64,000 bases of DNA, taken from Clostridium bornimense (GTDB lineage Bacteria; Bacillota; Clostridia; Clostridiales; Clostridiaceae). The DNA is taken from positions 620,001-684,000 of the forward strand of contig NZ_HG917869.1 in assembly GCF_000577895.1 (NCBI RefSeq), in the 5' to 3' direction. The stretch's first letter is position 1. Each line of letters opens with the position of its first letter. A model generated the notes under the pieces. That model made no database searches. It was not told the origin of the DNA and saw only the letters and a list, made by a program, of their open reading frames with translations. Shown one piece after another: positions 42,842 through 50,909 of this stretch. The position numbers and the translations under genes were made by a program.

Positions 42842-42955
42842 TCATTTATTTTCTTTATGTTTATATGAATGACTTTCTTTACCTGCAGCCTTTAAAAGAG
42901 AAAAATAAAATAAATAAGTAAAAAAGAGAATAGACAAAATTATAATGATTTTCAT
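42842..42955 (-). CDS. Small single-span membrane protein (37 residues)
   Basis: The frame begins MKIIIILSILFFTYLFYFSLL, a single hydrophobic helix, and ends with a charged tail (GKESHSYKHKENK). GGGAG lies 8 bases before the ATG. No homologue is recognised. The gene is real if the ribosome binding site is used; size and composition fit small membrane proteins of Firmicutes. Confidence 0.5.
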   Translation of the reverse strand: MKIIIILSILFFTYLFYFSLLKAAGKESHSYKHKENK

Positions 42956-43023
42956 TATATATCTCCCTGAATTATATATTTTGTATATATTATTACCACA
43001 TTATTTTATTTTTATTACTCAAA

Positions 43024-43404
43024 CTAAAATAAATTATTACATATAAAAAGTGTGATCATTTTGCCCACATATACTCCTAACAAACAAATCAATATACTTA
43101 TAAATATATATGAACTTGCCACTAATATCTTATTTTTTTCTATTAATAATAATGTCTCTAAAGAGAATGTTGAAAAAGTAGTAAAGCCCCCACATAATCC
43201 TGTTTTCAAAAATAGCACAATATTATTATCTATATTGGGATATTCCGCTACAATACCTACGACACACCCTATAACTATAGCACCAATAAAATTTGTTATT
43301 AAAGTAATAACAGGGAAATCACTTCTTATAGTTATATTACTAAGTAAATATCTAAATATTGCCCCTATACAACCACCAATTCCTACAAATAAACAGTTTT
43401 TCAT
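43024..43404 (-). CDS. crcB: Fluoride channel CrcB/FluC
   Basis: The 126-residue protein has four membrane helices, the N-terminal GIGGCIGAIFRY motif, TLITNFIGA and the diagnostic GGFTTFSTF motif. These proteins form dual-topology dimers that export fluoride. Only one copy is seen, so it would be a homodimer unless a partner lies elsewhere. AAAGGAG lies before the ATG. No fluoride riboswitch is visible in the short upstream gap. Confidence 0.92.
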   Translation of the reverse strand: MKNCLFVGIGGCIGAIFRYLLSNITIRSDFPVITLITNFIGAIVIGCVVGIVAEYPNIDNNIVLFLKTGLCGGFTTFSTFSLETLLLIEKNKILVASSYIFISILICLLGVYVGKMITLFICNNLF

Positions 43405-43447
43405 ATATAAATCTCCTTTGTTAATAAATAAGATTTTCTAAATTTTA

Positions 43448-43487
43448 AAAGGGGCTGTGCATTTAAAACTATGCGACAACCCCCTTT
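43448..43487 (-). terminator. Terminator of the 44-residue membrane protein gene
   Basis: AAAGGGG with TGTCGCAT-type inner pairing forms a GC-rich hairpin. It lies between the small membrane protein gene and crcB on the minus strand and separates their transcription. Confidence 0.7.
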
Positions 43488-43504
43488 AAGTAAATTATAT
43501 AAAA

Positions 43505-43639
43505 CTAGAATTGACTTACTATGAAAGCAAGAAAAGTTACTGCAATTAATGCTGAAATACCAAAAAAATAATTAAGCGATGTTGATTTAGAAATTTTTAT
43601 AGAAAATAATTCTATATTATCATTATTATTATTAAACAT
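43505..43639 (-). CDS. Small single-span membrane protein (44 residues)
   Basis: An ATG at 43639 with AGGAGG ideally placed upstream opens a 44-codon frame. It starts MFNNNNDNIELFSIKISKS and has one hydrophobic helix (FFGISALIAVTFLAFIV), then SQF and TAG. A terminator follows. No family is recognised. The strong ribosome binding site, single helix and own terminator support a real gene. Confidence 0.6.
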   Translation of the reverse strand: MFNNNNDNIELFSIKISKSTSLNYFFGISALIAVTFLAFIVSQF

Positions 43640-44270
43640 AACATTCCTCCTCAAATAGGACACTTCAATATTTTTTAATATAATAATTATACCTCAAATT
43701 ATATTTAATATAAATATAATTTGAGGTATATATAATTTAATGTAAGGAAGCTAAGAAAAGTAGATAGACTCCTATTCTTAGCTTTAAAGGAGAATAAATG
43801 CATTCTAAAGTATAACTATATGCTAATAAACATAAAGTTTACTTTCTATAAAATTATACGATGAGCCTAAAAGCTCAAATCTTTTATAAACGATACTCTG
43901 TAAACGTTTATAAATAAATTATACTATATATTTCACAAGAATTTATTTGTGAGTTCATACAAATTTTTTTAATTCAAAAATTTATATATTACATCTTTAA
44001 GAATAAACAGTATGAATTTACAAATATATATACAAACATTTACGTAAACATAATTGTAATGGTATATATAAATAAAAATATTATAAAATATGTAATTATT
44101 TACGCTATCAATGTATACTTAACTTAAAATTTAGTGTAGAATTAGTATAAAATACCTATTAAATTATAATAATCTATCGCTAAGATATATTAATAAATTT
44201 TCAATAAATTATTAAACCAGGGGGTGAAATCTGCTACTACTATAATTACATTTATGTAGCAAAGTTTTAT
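43640..44270. other. Gene-free AT-rich region upstream of parA with inverted repeats
   Basis: This holds a perfect 17-20 bp palindromic hairpin at 43688-43730 (ACCTCAAATTATATTTA and its complement) and a second hairpin at 43748-43784 (AAGCTAAGAA/TTCTTAGCTT). It also has TAAACGTTTATAAA near 43906, the dispersed repeat copy D at 44029-44060, and the parA leader hairpin. No ORF with a ribosome binding site is seen. The density of inverted repeats is compatible with a partition (centromere) or regulatory region. Confidence 0.45.
44029..44060 (+). repeat. Dispersed ~35-bp repeat, copy D, upstream of parA
   Basis: TATACAAACATTTACGTAAA followed by CATAATTGTAAT. It is the copy nearest to the ParA/RHH operon and the best match to copy B. 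It could be a binding site for the ribbon-helix-helix protein, but that is untested. Confidence 0.55.
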
Positions 44271-44271
44271 A
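44219..44271 (+). promoter_or_regulatory. parA 5' leader with hairpin between ribosome site and start
   Basis: A strong GGGGGTGA lies about 45 bases before the parA ATG, and the ATG itself has only a poor site. Between them, TGCTAC (44232-44237) can pair with GTAGCA (44256-44261). Folding this hairpin would bring the strong site closer to the start codon. Alternatively GTG at 44225 starts a short leader frame that ends at TAG inside the hairpin. Confidence 0.3.
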
Positions 44272-45026
44272 TGAAAAAATTAGCCATATTAAATAATAAA
44301 GGCGGAGTAGGAAAAAGTACTGTTTCTGTTCAATTGGCTCATGGATTAGCAAAGTTAGGATTTAGAGTAATTTTGATAGATTTAGATGGTCAAAATGATT
44401 CCTCATTATTTTTAGGCATATCTGAAGCTAATTATAGAAAAACTTTTTACGACCTTATTGATAAAAGAAGCAAAACTGATATAAGAGAATGTATTATATC
44501 TGCAAGAGAAAATTTAGATTTAATTCCTAATTCCAATATAGAAGAAATTAATGCTGAATTTTACAGAGAGTCAAGGATTGACTTAGTACTTTCAGAAAAA
44601 TTAATAGGTCTTGAAGACTTAGACTATGATTATCTATTAATAGATTGTGGTCCTCAAAGAACTAGAGTAAATGATGCAGTATTATGTTATGTTGATAATA
44701 TAATTATGCCAGTTCAAGTTGAAGCAGCTTCAGTAAGAGCCTGTGGAAGTATTTATGAATATTTGACTGAACTAAGATTAACACCTGATAAAATTGCATT
44801 AATTGTACCTAATATGTATGATCAACGTACAAAAGATGCTAAAGAAAACCTTGAATTCCTAAAAGAATTTTTTTCAGATAAGATTAATATAGTTACAGAT
44901 CCAATTCCAAGGAGAGTAAAAATAACCGAAGCAGGTAAAATGGGGAAAACTGTATTTGAATATGATGATGAATCTTCAAATCAATTTTTTAAAGTTTTAG
45001 AAAGGTTGGTTGAAAATATTGGCTAA
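44271..45026 (+). CDS. ParA-family partition ATPase
   Basis: The 251-residue protein has the deviant Walker A motif NNKGGVGKST, Walker A' ILIDLDGQND and Walker B LLIDCGP. It lacks an N-terminal DNA-binding domain, like short type Ib ParA or Soj. It moves or positions DNA or protein cargo by ATP-dependent dimerisation on DNA. It is followed directly by a ribbon-helix-helix protein whose frame overlaps its end, the usual type Ib pairing. No chromosomal parB or gidAB neighbours are seen, so a plasmid-like or secondary partition system is likely. Confidence 0.88.
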   Translation: MKKLAILNNKGGVGKSTVSVQLAHGLAKLGFRVILIDLDGQNDSSLFLGISEANYRKTFYDLIDKRSKTDIRECIISARENLDLIPNSNIEEINAEFYRESRIDLVLSEKLIGLEDLDYDYLLIDCGPQRTRVNDAVLCYVDNIIMPVQVEAASVRACGSIYEYLTELRLTPDKIALIVPNMYDQRTKDAKENLEFLKEFFSDKINIVTDPIPRRVKITEAGKMGKTVFEYDDESSNQFFKVLERLVENIG

Positions 45027-45393
45027 GAAGGACGATATCAATAAAAATTTTGAACAATTAAAAAAACAAATGATAGAAAAAAAGAAGATGGCTGAAAATA
45101 CAACTGTAGATAATTTTACAAACAAAAATGTAGATGATTTTACAAATGTAAATACAAATATGGAAGCTACAAAAAAAATTAATACCAATGAAAATAATTC
45201 TTTAATATCCGTAGGAAAAATTAGAATAAAAAAAGTTGAAAAATTAGAAGAACCAAAAAGAATAACTTATTATTTACGCCCAGAAACTATAAAAAAAATT
45301 GATAAATTTTCTAAAGCTTGCGGCATGGGAAAATCTGAATTTGTTCAAAAAATATTAGAAGAAGTATTAAATAATTTAGAAATTGAAAAATAG
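45010..45393 (+). CDS. Ribbon-helix-helix partner protein of ParA
   Basis: This 127-residue protein has a long, charged, probably disordered N-terminal part (Lys/Asn/Thr-rich). The C-terminal ribbon-helix-helix domain (about 80-125) reads RITYYLRPETIKKIDKFSKACGMGKSEFVQKILEEV. In type Ib systems such proteins bind the centromere and stimulate ParA through the flexible N-terminus. The start is a TTG at 45010 (AAAGG 5 bases upstream) overlapping the parA end; a TTG at 45019 is possible. The overlap shows cotranslation. Confidence 0.72.
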   Translation: MKILAKKDDINKNFEQLKKQMIEKKKMAENTTVDNFTNKNVDDFTNVNTNMEATKKINTNENNSLISVGKIRIKKVEKLEEPKRITYYLRPETIKKIDKFSKACGMGKSEFVQKILEEVLNNLEIEK

Positions 45394-45406
45394 ATTACAA
45401 ATGAAT

Positions 45407-45440
45407 GACTCTAATAATTAGAAAGATAATTATTAGAGTC
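45407..45440 (+). terminator. Terminator of the parA operon
   Basis: GACTCTAATAATTA and its exact complement form a 14-bp stem just after the stop. Confidence 0.75.
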
Positions 45441-45519
45441 TACTTAACACTACCTCTAGGAAAACCTTTACATAAGTGATATAATATACTCATATATGCA
45501 TTAGGGTGGTGATTAAAAA

Positions 45520-46125
45520 TTGCAAAAATCAACGGGAAAAGTTGTAGGTATATTATTAGCTTGTTTATTAAGCATTATTATTCCTAATACTATTATTGAT
45601 ACATTAAATGATACTTCTATTGATAATAACCTAGATAATGGAATACACTTATTAGAGAATAATGATATAGAAACAGTTTTAGGCTCTTCAAAAGAAAATT
45701 TGAATGTAGAATTGAAGTTAAATAAAAAAACAGGAATAATTAATTATGAAGAAAAATCGATTATATCTGATAAAACTAAAAATAGCATTCCTGTAGCCTT
45801 TTTAATAGAAGGTACTTATTTTATAATAGCTACAGCAATATTAGATGCTATACGCAATGGAAAATATGACCACTACGAAGCTATTTTAATTAATGGCGAT
45901 CTCTATTTAGGAAATAATATTTCTTATAATGAAGCTATTGAAAGATTAAAAAGAAAAGGAGATGTATGGTCAAAAAATTCTACTCTAGCTTGGTGTGTAG
46001 CAAATGCAGCAGGTAAGATTAATCCTACTAATGTAGAAAAGCATGAAAATAATGATAATTATTATTGGCATTATCATGCACGTACTTCTAATAAAACTAG
46101 AATGAGACAACACTCTTTTTGTTAA
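45520..46125 (+). CDS. Secreted toxin-like protein (SAR2788-like C-terminus)
   Basis: This 201-residue protein has an N-terminal hydrophobic segment (KVVGILLACLLSIIIPNTII) that reads as a signal peptide or anchor. A second hydrophobic stretch lies near residues 92-110 (IPVAFLIEGTYFIIATAIL). The C-terminus (WHYHARTSNKTRMRQHSFC, preceded by CVANAAG) resembles that of SAR2788-family putative toxins. No immunity gene is identified; the 46279 gene downstream could be one by position only. The start is TTG at 45520 with GGGTGGTG upstream. Confidence 0.5.
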   Translation: MQKSTGKVVGILLACLLSIIIPNTIIDTLNDTSIDNNLDNGIHLLENNDIETVLGSSKENLNVELKLNKKTGIINYEEKSIISDKTKNSIPVAFLIEGTYFIIATAILDAIRNGKYDHYEAILINGDLYLGNNISYNEAIERLKRKGDVWSKNSTLAWCVANAAGKINPTNVEKHENNDNYYWHYHARTSNKTRMRQHSFC

Positions 46126-46149
46126 TTTATAATTGTAGTTATATTTTAA

Positions 46150-46200
46150 GAAATTACTATGTGAAATCTAAAATCTATTTCACATAGTAATTTCTTTTTT
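46150..46200 (+). terminator. Strong intrinsic terminator
   Basis: A perfect 18-bp stem (GAAATTACTATGTGAAAT and complement) is followed by TTTTTT. Confidence 0.9.
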
Positions 46201-46278
46201 CTATTATTTCTCTGTGAACATTAATAATTTAGTGCTATTATATATACTATCTTATAATTATAGAAAGAGGGCATAAAT

Positions 46279-46656
46279 ATGGACTTACTAAATGCATATG
46301 AAAATTATAAAGAATTTAATAAAAACTTTGTTGATTTTATAAATGATCTTATTACTAATGATTTTTCTAATATAGATAAAGCAGATATAATGGATAGGCT
46401 TATAGCAGGAAAAGATTTTTTTAGCAATCTACAAGTTAAATGTGAAACTATTGATATTGAAAGTAAAGATATGAACAATCTAAAAGATTTACAATATCTT
46501 TTAGCAGATGGATTATTTCTTACTATAGACTTAATTAACTTCTACAGTCTTAACGAGTATGATAGATTTAGAATGAGAGCCTCAAATTATATAAATAAAG
46601 GTCGACTTACAGAAATGTTTAAGCAATCTAAAAACTGCTCTATAATGGATTTATAA
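46279..46656 (+). CDS. Hypothetical helical protein
   Basis: This 125-residue acidic, helical soluble protein has no recognised family. It starts MDLLNAYENYKEFNKNFVDF with AGAGGG upstream. It follows the toxin-like gene after a strong terminator, so it has its own promoter. A role as an immunity or structural protein is possible but unsupported. Confidence 0.6.
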   Translation: MDLLNAYENYKEFNKNFVDFINDLITNDFSNIDKADIMDRLIAGKDFFSNLQVKCETIDIESKDMNNLKDLQYLLADGLFLTIDLINFYSLNEYDRFRMRASNYINKGRLTEMFKQSKNCSIMDL

Positions 46657-46725
46657 AATAATTGGAAGTTATTTTACATTTATGGTATAATATGTTTGAA
46701 ATATATCAATAGGATGGTACTCTAA

Positions 46726-47481
46726 ATGAAAGTGAAAAGAGAATGGTATGATGCCATAAAATTTAGGCAATCAAGAAGAACTTATGAAAAAAAGATAATA
46801 AGTAAAGGTAATAGATTAAAGATAATTCAGTTAATTGATGATATAAATACTGAAAGCGGACTAAATTTACAATTTATCGAAGATGGTGAACAATTTTTAA
46901 CAGGATTTAAAGCATCTTATGGTATGATCTCAGGTACTGACTACCTTATAGCTTTAGTCGGTAATAGGAATCTTAAAAATTTAAAAAAGCTTATAGGCTA
47001 TTACGGTGAATTATTAGTTTTAGAATGTACTTCCCTAGGACTTGGGACATGCTGGATTGGTGGAACTTACGATAAAGCAAAATGTATAAAATATTTAAAC
47101 TTATCAAAAGAAGAAGATTTAATTTGTGTTATTTCTTTAGGACATGTTCCAAATGATAAATCACTAAAAGAAAAAGTACTTTCAAGATTATCCCAAAACA
47201 TTAAAACCTTCGATGATATTTTGATAGAGAAAGATTCTTCAATTCCAAGGTGGGTACGTTGTGGAATAAACTCAGCTTTACTTGCTCCCTCTGCTTTAAA
47301 TAAAAAGCCAATAGCTTATTCATTCATAAATGGTACATTGAAAGCTTTTATAACAAAATCTAATAAAGGCTATGAAGATATAGATCTCGGTATATCTATG
47401 GCCCACTTTATGTTAGGTGCTTTTAGTGCTGGATATGACGGAAAATGGTCTAGCATAAATGGTGAAAATATATTTAGTTAA
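46726..47481 (+). CDS. Nitroreductase family protein
   Basis: The 251-residue protein belongs to the FMN-dependent nitroreductase fold: AIKFRQSRRTYEKK at the N-terminus (FMN contact), GYYGELLVLECTSLGLGTCWIGG in the middle and SALLAPSALNKKP. It would use NAD(P)H to reduce nitro or quinone-like compounds; the physiological substrate is unknown. A GGATGG site precedes the ATG. Confidence 0.85.
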   Translation: MKVKREWYDAIKFRQSRRTYEKKIISKGNRLKIIQLIDDINTESGLNLQFIEDGEQFLTGFKASYGMISGTDYLIALVGNRNLKNLKKLIGYYGELLVLECTSLGLGTCWIGGTYDKAKCIKYLNLSKEEDLICVISLGHVPNDKSLKEKVLSRLSQNIKTFDDILIEKDSSIPRWVRCGINSALLAPSALNKKPIAYSFINGTLKAFITKSNKGYEDIDLGISMAHFMLGAFSAGYDGKWSSINGENIFS

Positions 47482-47501
47482 ATAGTATATATAATTTGAG
47501 T

Positions 47502-47541
47502 CATAAAGCACAATAATTTAATCTTGTGCTTTATGACTTTT
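47502..47541 (+). terminator. Bidirectional terminator
   Basis: CATAAAGCACAA and TTGTGCTTTATG form a 12-bp stem with a T run. It lies between the convergent nitroreductase and J-domain genes. Confidence 0.85.
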
Positions 47542-47584
47542 TTAATAATTAATTTTCAATATATAGACTATTCTGATATCTATA

Positions 47585-48763
47585 TCACCTAGCTGCGCTA
47601 TTTTTCATAGAAAGAAATCCATTAAAAGAATTAAAATTTCCTTTCTTCAATTTTTCAAATATTTGAAAACTTCCTTCTTTTTTTTTGTTATCCTCTTCTT
47701 TAATTCTTTCATTGTACTCTTCTATTTTCTTATTCACATTTTTTAAATATACACTACAATAGGTATCTAGTGGACTTATCTCTAATAACTTTTCTAGAAT
47801 CTCCTTAGCTTTTTCTAATTTATTTACAAAACAATAACATTTTGCAAGGTTTAAATATGCTTCATAATTTTCTTCATCAATTTGAAGATTATACATATAA
47901 AAAGATCTTTCAAAATACTTTATAGCTTTTATATAATTCTTTTCTTGAAAATATGTATTTCCAATTGCAGTCATTGCATGTAAATCATTGCACTTTATTG
48001 CTAAAGCTTTTTTATAATAACTTCTTGCAAAATTTAAGTTTTTTATGAGAACATTATAATCTCCCAAGATATTTATAAGGTATAAATCATCTTGATATAT
48101 AGAATAAGCATCTAACAAATATTCCTTTGCTAAATCTAATTTCTTTTCTTTCATAAATTTATACCCTTTACTCCTAAAATCTAAAAATGTCTCTATGTAT
48201 TCTTTAGGAATATCATCTATATATTCATACCCAAGAATTTCAGAAGTACTGATTTCGTTTAATACTATATCAACTATTTCCTTATTATTATTTTTATATA
48301 ACTCAATTTCATTTGATGTCCAATCAAAATAACAATCTAATATTCTCCATATTTTCTTAGGTAAATACTTATGAACTGATAAAAATACAAGCATCTCTTT
48401 CTCTAATATCTTTCTATTACCTACATTCCAAAGAAAGCTAAAATCTAATAAATCCCTCCATATTTTCTCATCACTTCTAAGAGAAAAATCACTGTATACT
48501 TCTTTTAATCTATTAAAAAATTTTGATTCTTCTTTTGAGCTCTTTTCATTTATATTGGGATTACTATTATTATCAGTACCTAACTCTAGTATTATTGATT
48601 TCTTCTTAGTAAACTTTTTTGCCTTATTATATGCTTCTCTAAGTTCTTGATACCCTTCAGCATCATCTTCTGGATGACACTTTTTCAAAAGTTTAGCATA
48701 TGCTTTCTTTATTATATATATATCACTACCTTCTGGTACTCCTAGTAAATCCCAACAACTCAT
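47585..48763 (-). CDS. J-domain protein with TPR repeats, Hsp70 partner
   Basis: The 392-residue protein has an N-terminal J-domain (about 1-55: CWDLLGVPEGSDIYIIKKAYAKLL). The usual HPD tripeptide is HPE here (KKCHPEDD). The rest contains several TPR-like helical repeats (about 195-340, such as YYKKALAIKCNDLHAMTAIGN). It should pass clients to the Hsp70 encoded directly upstream. Its ribosome site lies within the end of that gene, and the start follows the stop by one base. The pair resembles the HscC/DjlC arrangement of E. coli. Confidence 0.8.
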   Translation of the reverse strand: MSCWDLLGVPEGSDIYIIKKAYAKLLKKCHPEDDAEGYQELREAYNKAKKFTKKKSIILELGTDNNSNPNINEKSSKEESKFFNRLKEVYSDFSLRSDEKIWRDLLDFSFLWNVGNRKILEKEMLVFLSVHKYLPKKIWRILDCYFDWTSNEIELYKNNNKEIVDIVLNEISTSEILGYEYIDDIPKEYIETFLDFRSKGYKFMKEKKLDLAKEYLLDAYSIYQDDLYLINILGDYNVLIKNLNFARSYYKKALAIKCNDLHAMTAIGNTYFQEKNYIKAIKYFERSFYMYNLQIDEENYEAYLNLAKCYCFVNKLEKAKEILEKLLEISPLDTYCSVYLKNVNKKIEEYNERIKEEDNKKKEGSFQIFEKLKKGNFNSFNGFLSMKNSAAR

Positions 48764-48764
48764 A

Positions 48765-50459
48765 TTAATGATTCTCCTCTAATTTATTAAACTCTTCAGT
48801 TAAATTTTTTGACGCTTCCTCAATAAGTTTTGAATCTTGCGTTTCTAATATACTTTCAAATCCTTGTAATAATTGAGAAATATATAGACGTTTACTACCT
48901 AATGATTCTTCATAAAGTCTCTCTCCTCTAGCAACTAACAATCTATTTTCAGTTTTCTCTCTAGGGTGTATTTTTAATGATGACAATATTTTAAGCCTTT
49001 CTTCTATTTCTTCTTCTGAAAGTAATCCTGGCGTATTTTCTATTACTAAACTTTTAACTTCTCCAGTACTTACTATCGTTACTTCTACTTCTAATAGCCC
49101 ATTAATATCATATGTATATCTAACATCAACAGGATGTTCTCCTGCTGCTCCTTTCGGAATATCTATCTCTATTTCTCCAAGCTTTATATTATCAGCTACT
49201 CTACGACGTTCGCCTTGATATATGTTCACTAGCATGTGTCTTTGATTATCCGCTACAGTATATAAGGTTCTTACTTTACTTATAGGAATCGGTGAATTTC
49301 TTTCTATAATAGGTAAAAAATAGCCTTCTTCATATCTTCCATTTCCTAATTCTGATACAACATCTACTCCAAGAGTATATGGACATACATCTGTTAATAC
49401 CATTTCTCTCAAATCCTCATTTTTTTCTTTTAATGCTGCTTGTATAGCTGCACCTTTGGCTACTACTTCATCAGGATTTATAGTGGAATATGGAATCTTA
49501 TTAAACATTTTAGTTACGATGGATCTAACTAAAGGCATCCTAGTAGATCCTCCTACTAATATAATTGAATCTAATTCATCAGAATCTATATCTGCATCAT
49601 TTAATGCTCTTTCAATTGGATTTCTCAGCTTCAAAACTAACTCTTCAGAAATTTTTTCAAATTCTTCTCTACTTATATTCATTGATATAGACTTACCGCT
49701 AATAATTAATTCCATTTCAGCACTTTGCTTTTCAGTAAGTGAAATTTTACACATTTCACCTTGTTTATATAAAGCCGATATGTCCTTTCTCTCTAGCTGA
49801 GATACATTTAAATTGTTTTCTTTAATAAAATAATGTACTAATAAATTATTAAAATCCTCTCCACCTAAATAATTATCTCCAGCTATAGATTTAACTTCCA
49901 TAACCTCATCAAAAAGCTCTAAAATAGATACATCAAAAGTACCTCCCCCTAAATCAAATATAAGAAATTGAGTTTCTCCATCTTTTTGATTTAATCCATA
50001 TGCAATTGCAGCCGCTGTAGGTTCACTTATTAATCTCTCAACCTTAAGTCCTGCTAATTCTCCTGCTCTTTTTGTAGCCTTACGCTGTGCATCATTAAAA
50101 TATGCAGGAACACTAATAACTGCTTCAGTAATTTCTTCACCTAAGAAGTTCTCTGCATCAGATTTTAATGATTTTAATACAAATGATGCTAATTCCTCTG
50201 GCGTTAAATTATACTTACCCATATTAAAAATCTTATTTGTACCCATAAATCTCTTAAAATTAGATACAGTACACTCTGGATGAGTTATAAGACGCTCTTT
50301 AGCAATTTCTCCTACGAGAATTTCATCATTTTCATCAATGCTAACTACGGAAGGAGTCATATTTTTATTTAATACATTTGGAATAATAATGGCTTCTTTT
50401 TCTTTCCAATATGCTACTAAACTATTTGTTGTGCCCAAATCTATTCCTATAGTTGTCAT
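48765..50459 (-). CDS. hscC: HscC-type Hsp70 chaperone
   Basis: The 564-residue protein is a short Hsp70. The N-terminal ATPase domain has TIGIDLGTTNSLVA, ISVPAYFNDAQRKATKRAGELAGL, FDLGGGTFDVS and ILVGGSTRMPLVR. The substrate domain (about 375-500) is followed by a short lid, shorter than in DnaK, as in HscC. It is an ATP-driven protein-folding factor with a dedicated J-partner encoded just downstream. The ATG at 50459 is adjacent to an in-frame GTG at 50462; GGAGG serves either. A good SigA promoter is upstream, and no CIRCE element is visible. Confidence 0.88.
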   Translation of the reverse strand: MTTIGIDLGTTNSLVAYWKEKEAIIIPNVLNKNMTPSVVSIDENDEILVGEIAKERLITHPECTVSNFKRFMGTNKIFNMGKYNLTPEELASFVLKSLKSDAENFLGEEITEAVISVPAYFNDAQRKATKRAGELAGLKVERLISEPTAAAIAYGLNQKDGETQFLIFDLGGGTFDVSILELFDEVMEVKSIAGDNYLGGEDFNNLLVHYFIKENNLNVSQLERKDISALYKQGEMCKISLTEKQSAEMELIISGKSISMNISREEFEKISEELVLKLRNPIERALNDADIDSDELDSIILVGGSTRMPLVRSIVTKMFNKIPYSTINPDEVVAKGAAIQAALKEKNEDLREMVLTDVCPYTLGVDVVSELGNGRYEEGYFLPIIERNSPIPISKVRTLYTVADNQRHMLVNIYQGERRRVADNIKLGEIEIDIPKGAAGEHPVDVRYTYDINGLLEVEVTIVSTGEVKSLVIENTPGLLSEEEIEERLKILSSLKIHPREKTENRLLVARGERLYEESLGSKRLYISQLLQGFESILETQDSKLIEEASKNLTEEFNKLEENH

Positions 50460-50497
50460 CACTATCTTCCTCCAATAAATATCTAACTTTTACAATT

Positions 50498-50526
50498 ATT
50501 ATATATATTGAAAATTATCATCTCAA
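50498..50526 (-). promoter_or_regulatory. SigA-type promoter of hscC
   Basis: On the minus strand TTGAGA (-35) is followed after exactly 17 bases by TATAAT (-10), about 40 bases before the hscC start. Confidence 0.7.
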
Positions 50527-50734
50527 TGGAAAATCCCTAAATGTGCCATATTTAATCTTAGAACTTATTAATAACCTTTTAAGCATAAAATTATTACATT
50601 TACTACAAAAATTATTATATTTCATGAAAATCTTATTATATTTGTAATCTCGACATAATTTCCACACATTATTTATATATTATTATTTTATAGTAAAACC
50701 CTATTATTAATTTAAACACATAATAATTCTTATA

Positions 50735-50767
50735 AAAAAGCTATGGTAACCCTCATAGCTTTTTTTG
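50735..50767 (+). terminator. Terminator-like hairpin
   Basis: AAAAAAGCTATG and CATAGCTTTTTTT form a stem with a T run. There is no gene directly upstream on the plus strand, so it may close an unrecognised short transcript. Confidence 0.7.
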
Positions 50768-50909
50768 TTTTTGTTAAGAAATTGTTAAAAACTTTTTTAT
50801 AAAAAAATCTAGTTAATTTTGTTATTATATTATATAATCATGTTTAGCATGTACAATGTTAAATATGCAAAAGTATGCCAGAGTTAATTTTAAAATTTTG
50901 GAGGTAGAA

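Larger units (their letters stand above)
50460..50909. other. Intergenic region between hscC and the LtaS-like gene
   Basis: This holds the hscC promoter (50498-50526), an AT-rich stretch without ORFs, a hairpin terminator (50735-50767), a TATAAT near 50832 and the GGAGG site for the LtaS-like gene. Nothing else is supported. Confidence 0.5.

Noticed and set aside
43405-43447. Fluoride riboswitch upstream of crcB
   Set aside because: Only about 40 bases separate the start from the upstream terminator, and no fluoride-aptamer motif is visible.
50460-50560. CIRCE (HrcA) operator upstream of hscC
   Set aside because: No TTAGCACTC-N9-GAGTGCTAA inverted repeat is present. A plain SigA-type promoter explains the region.
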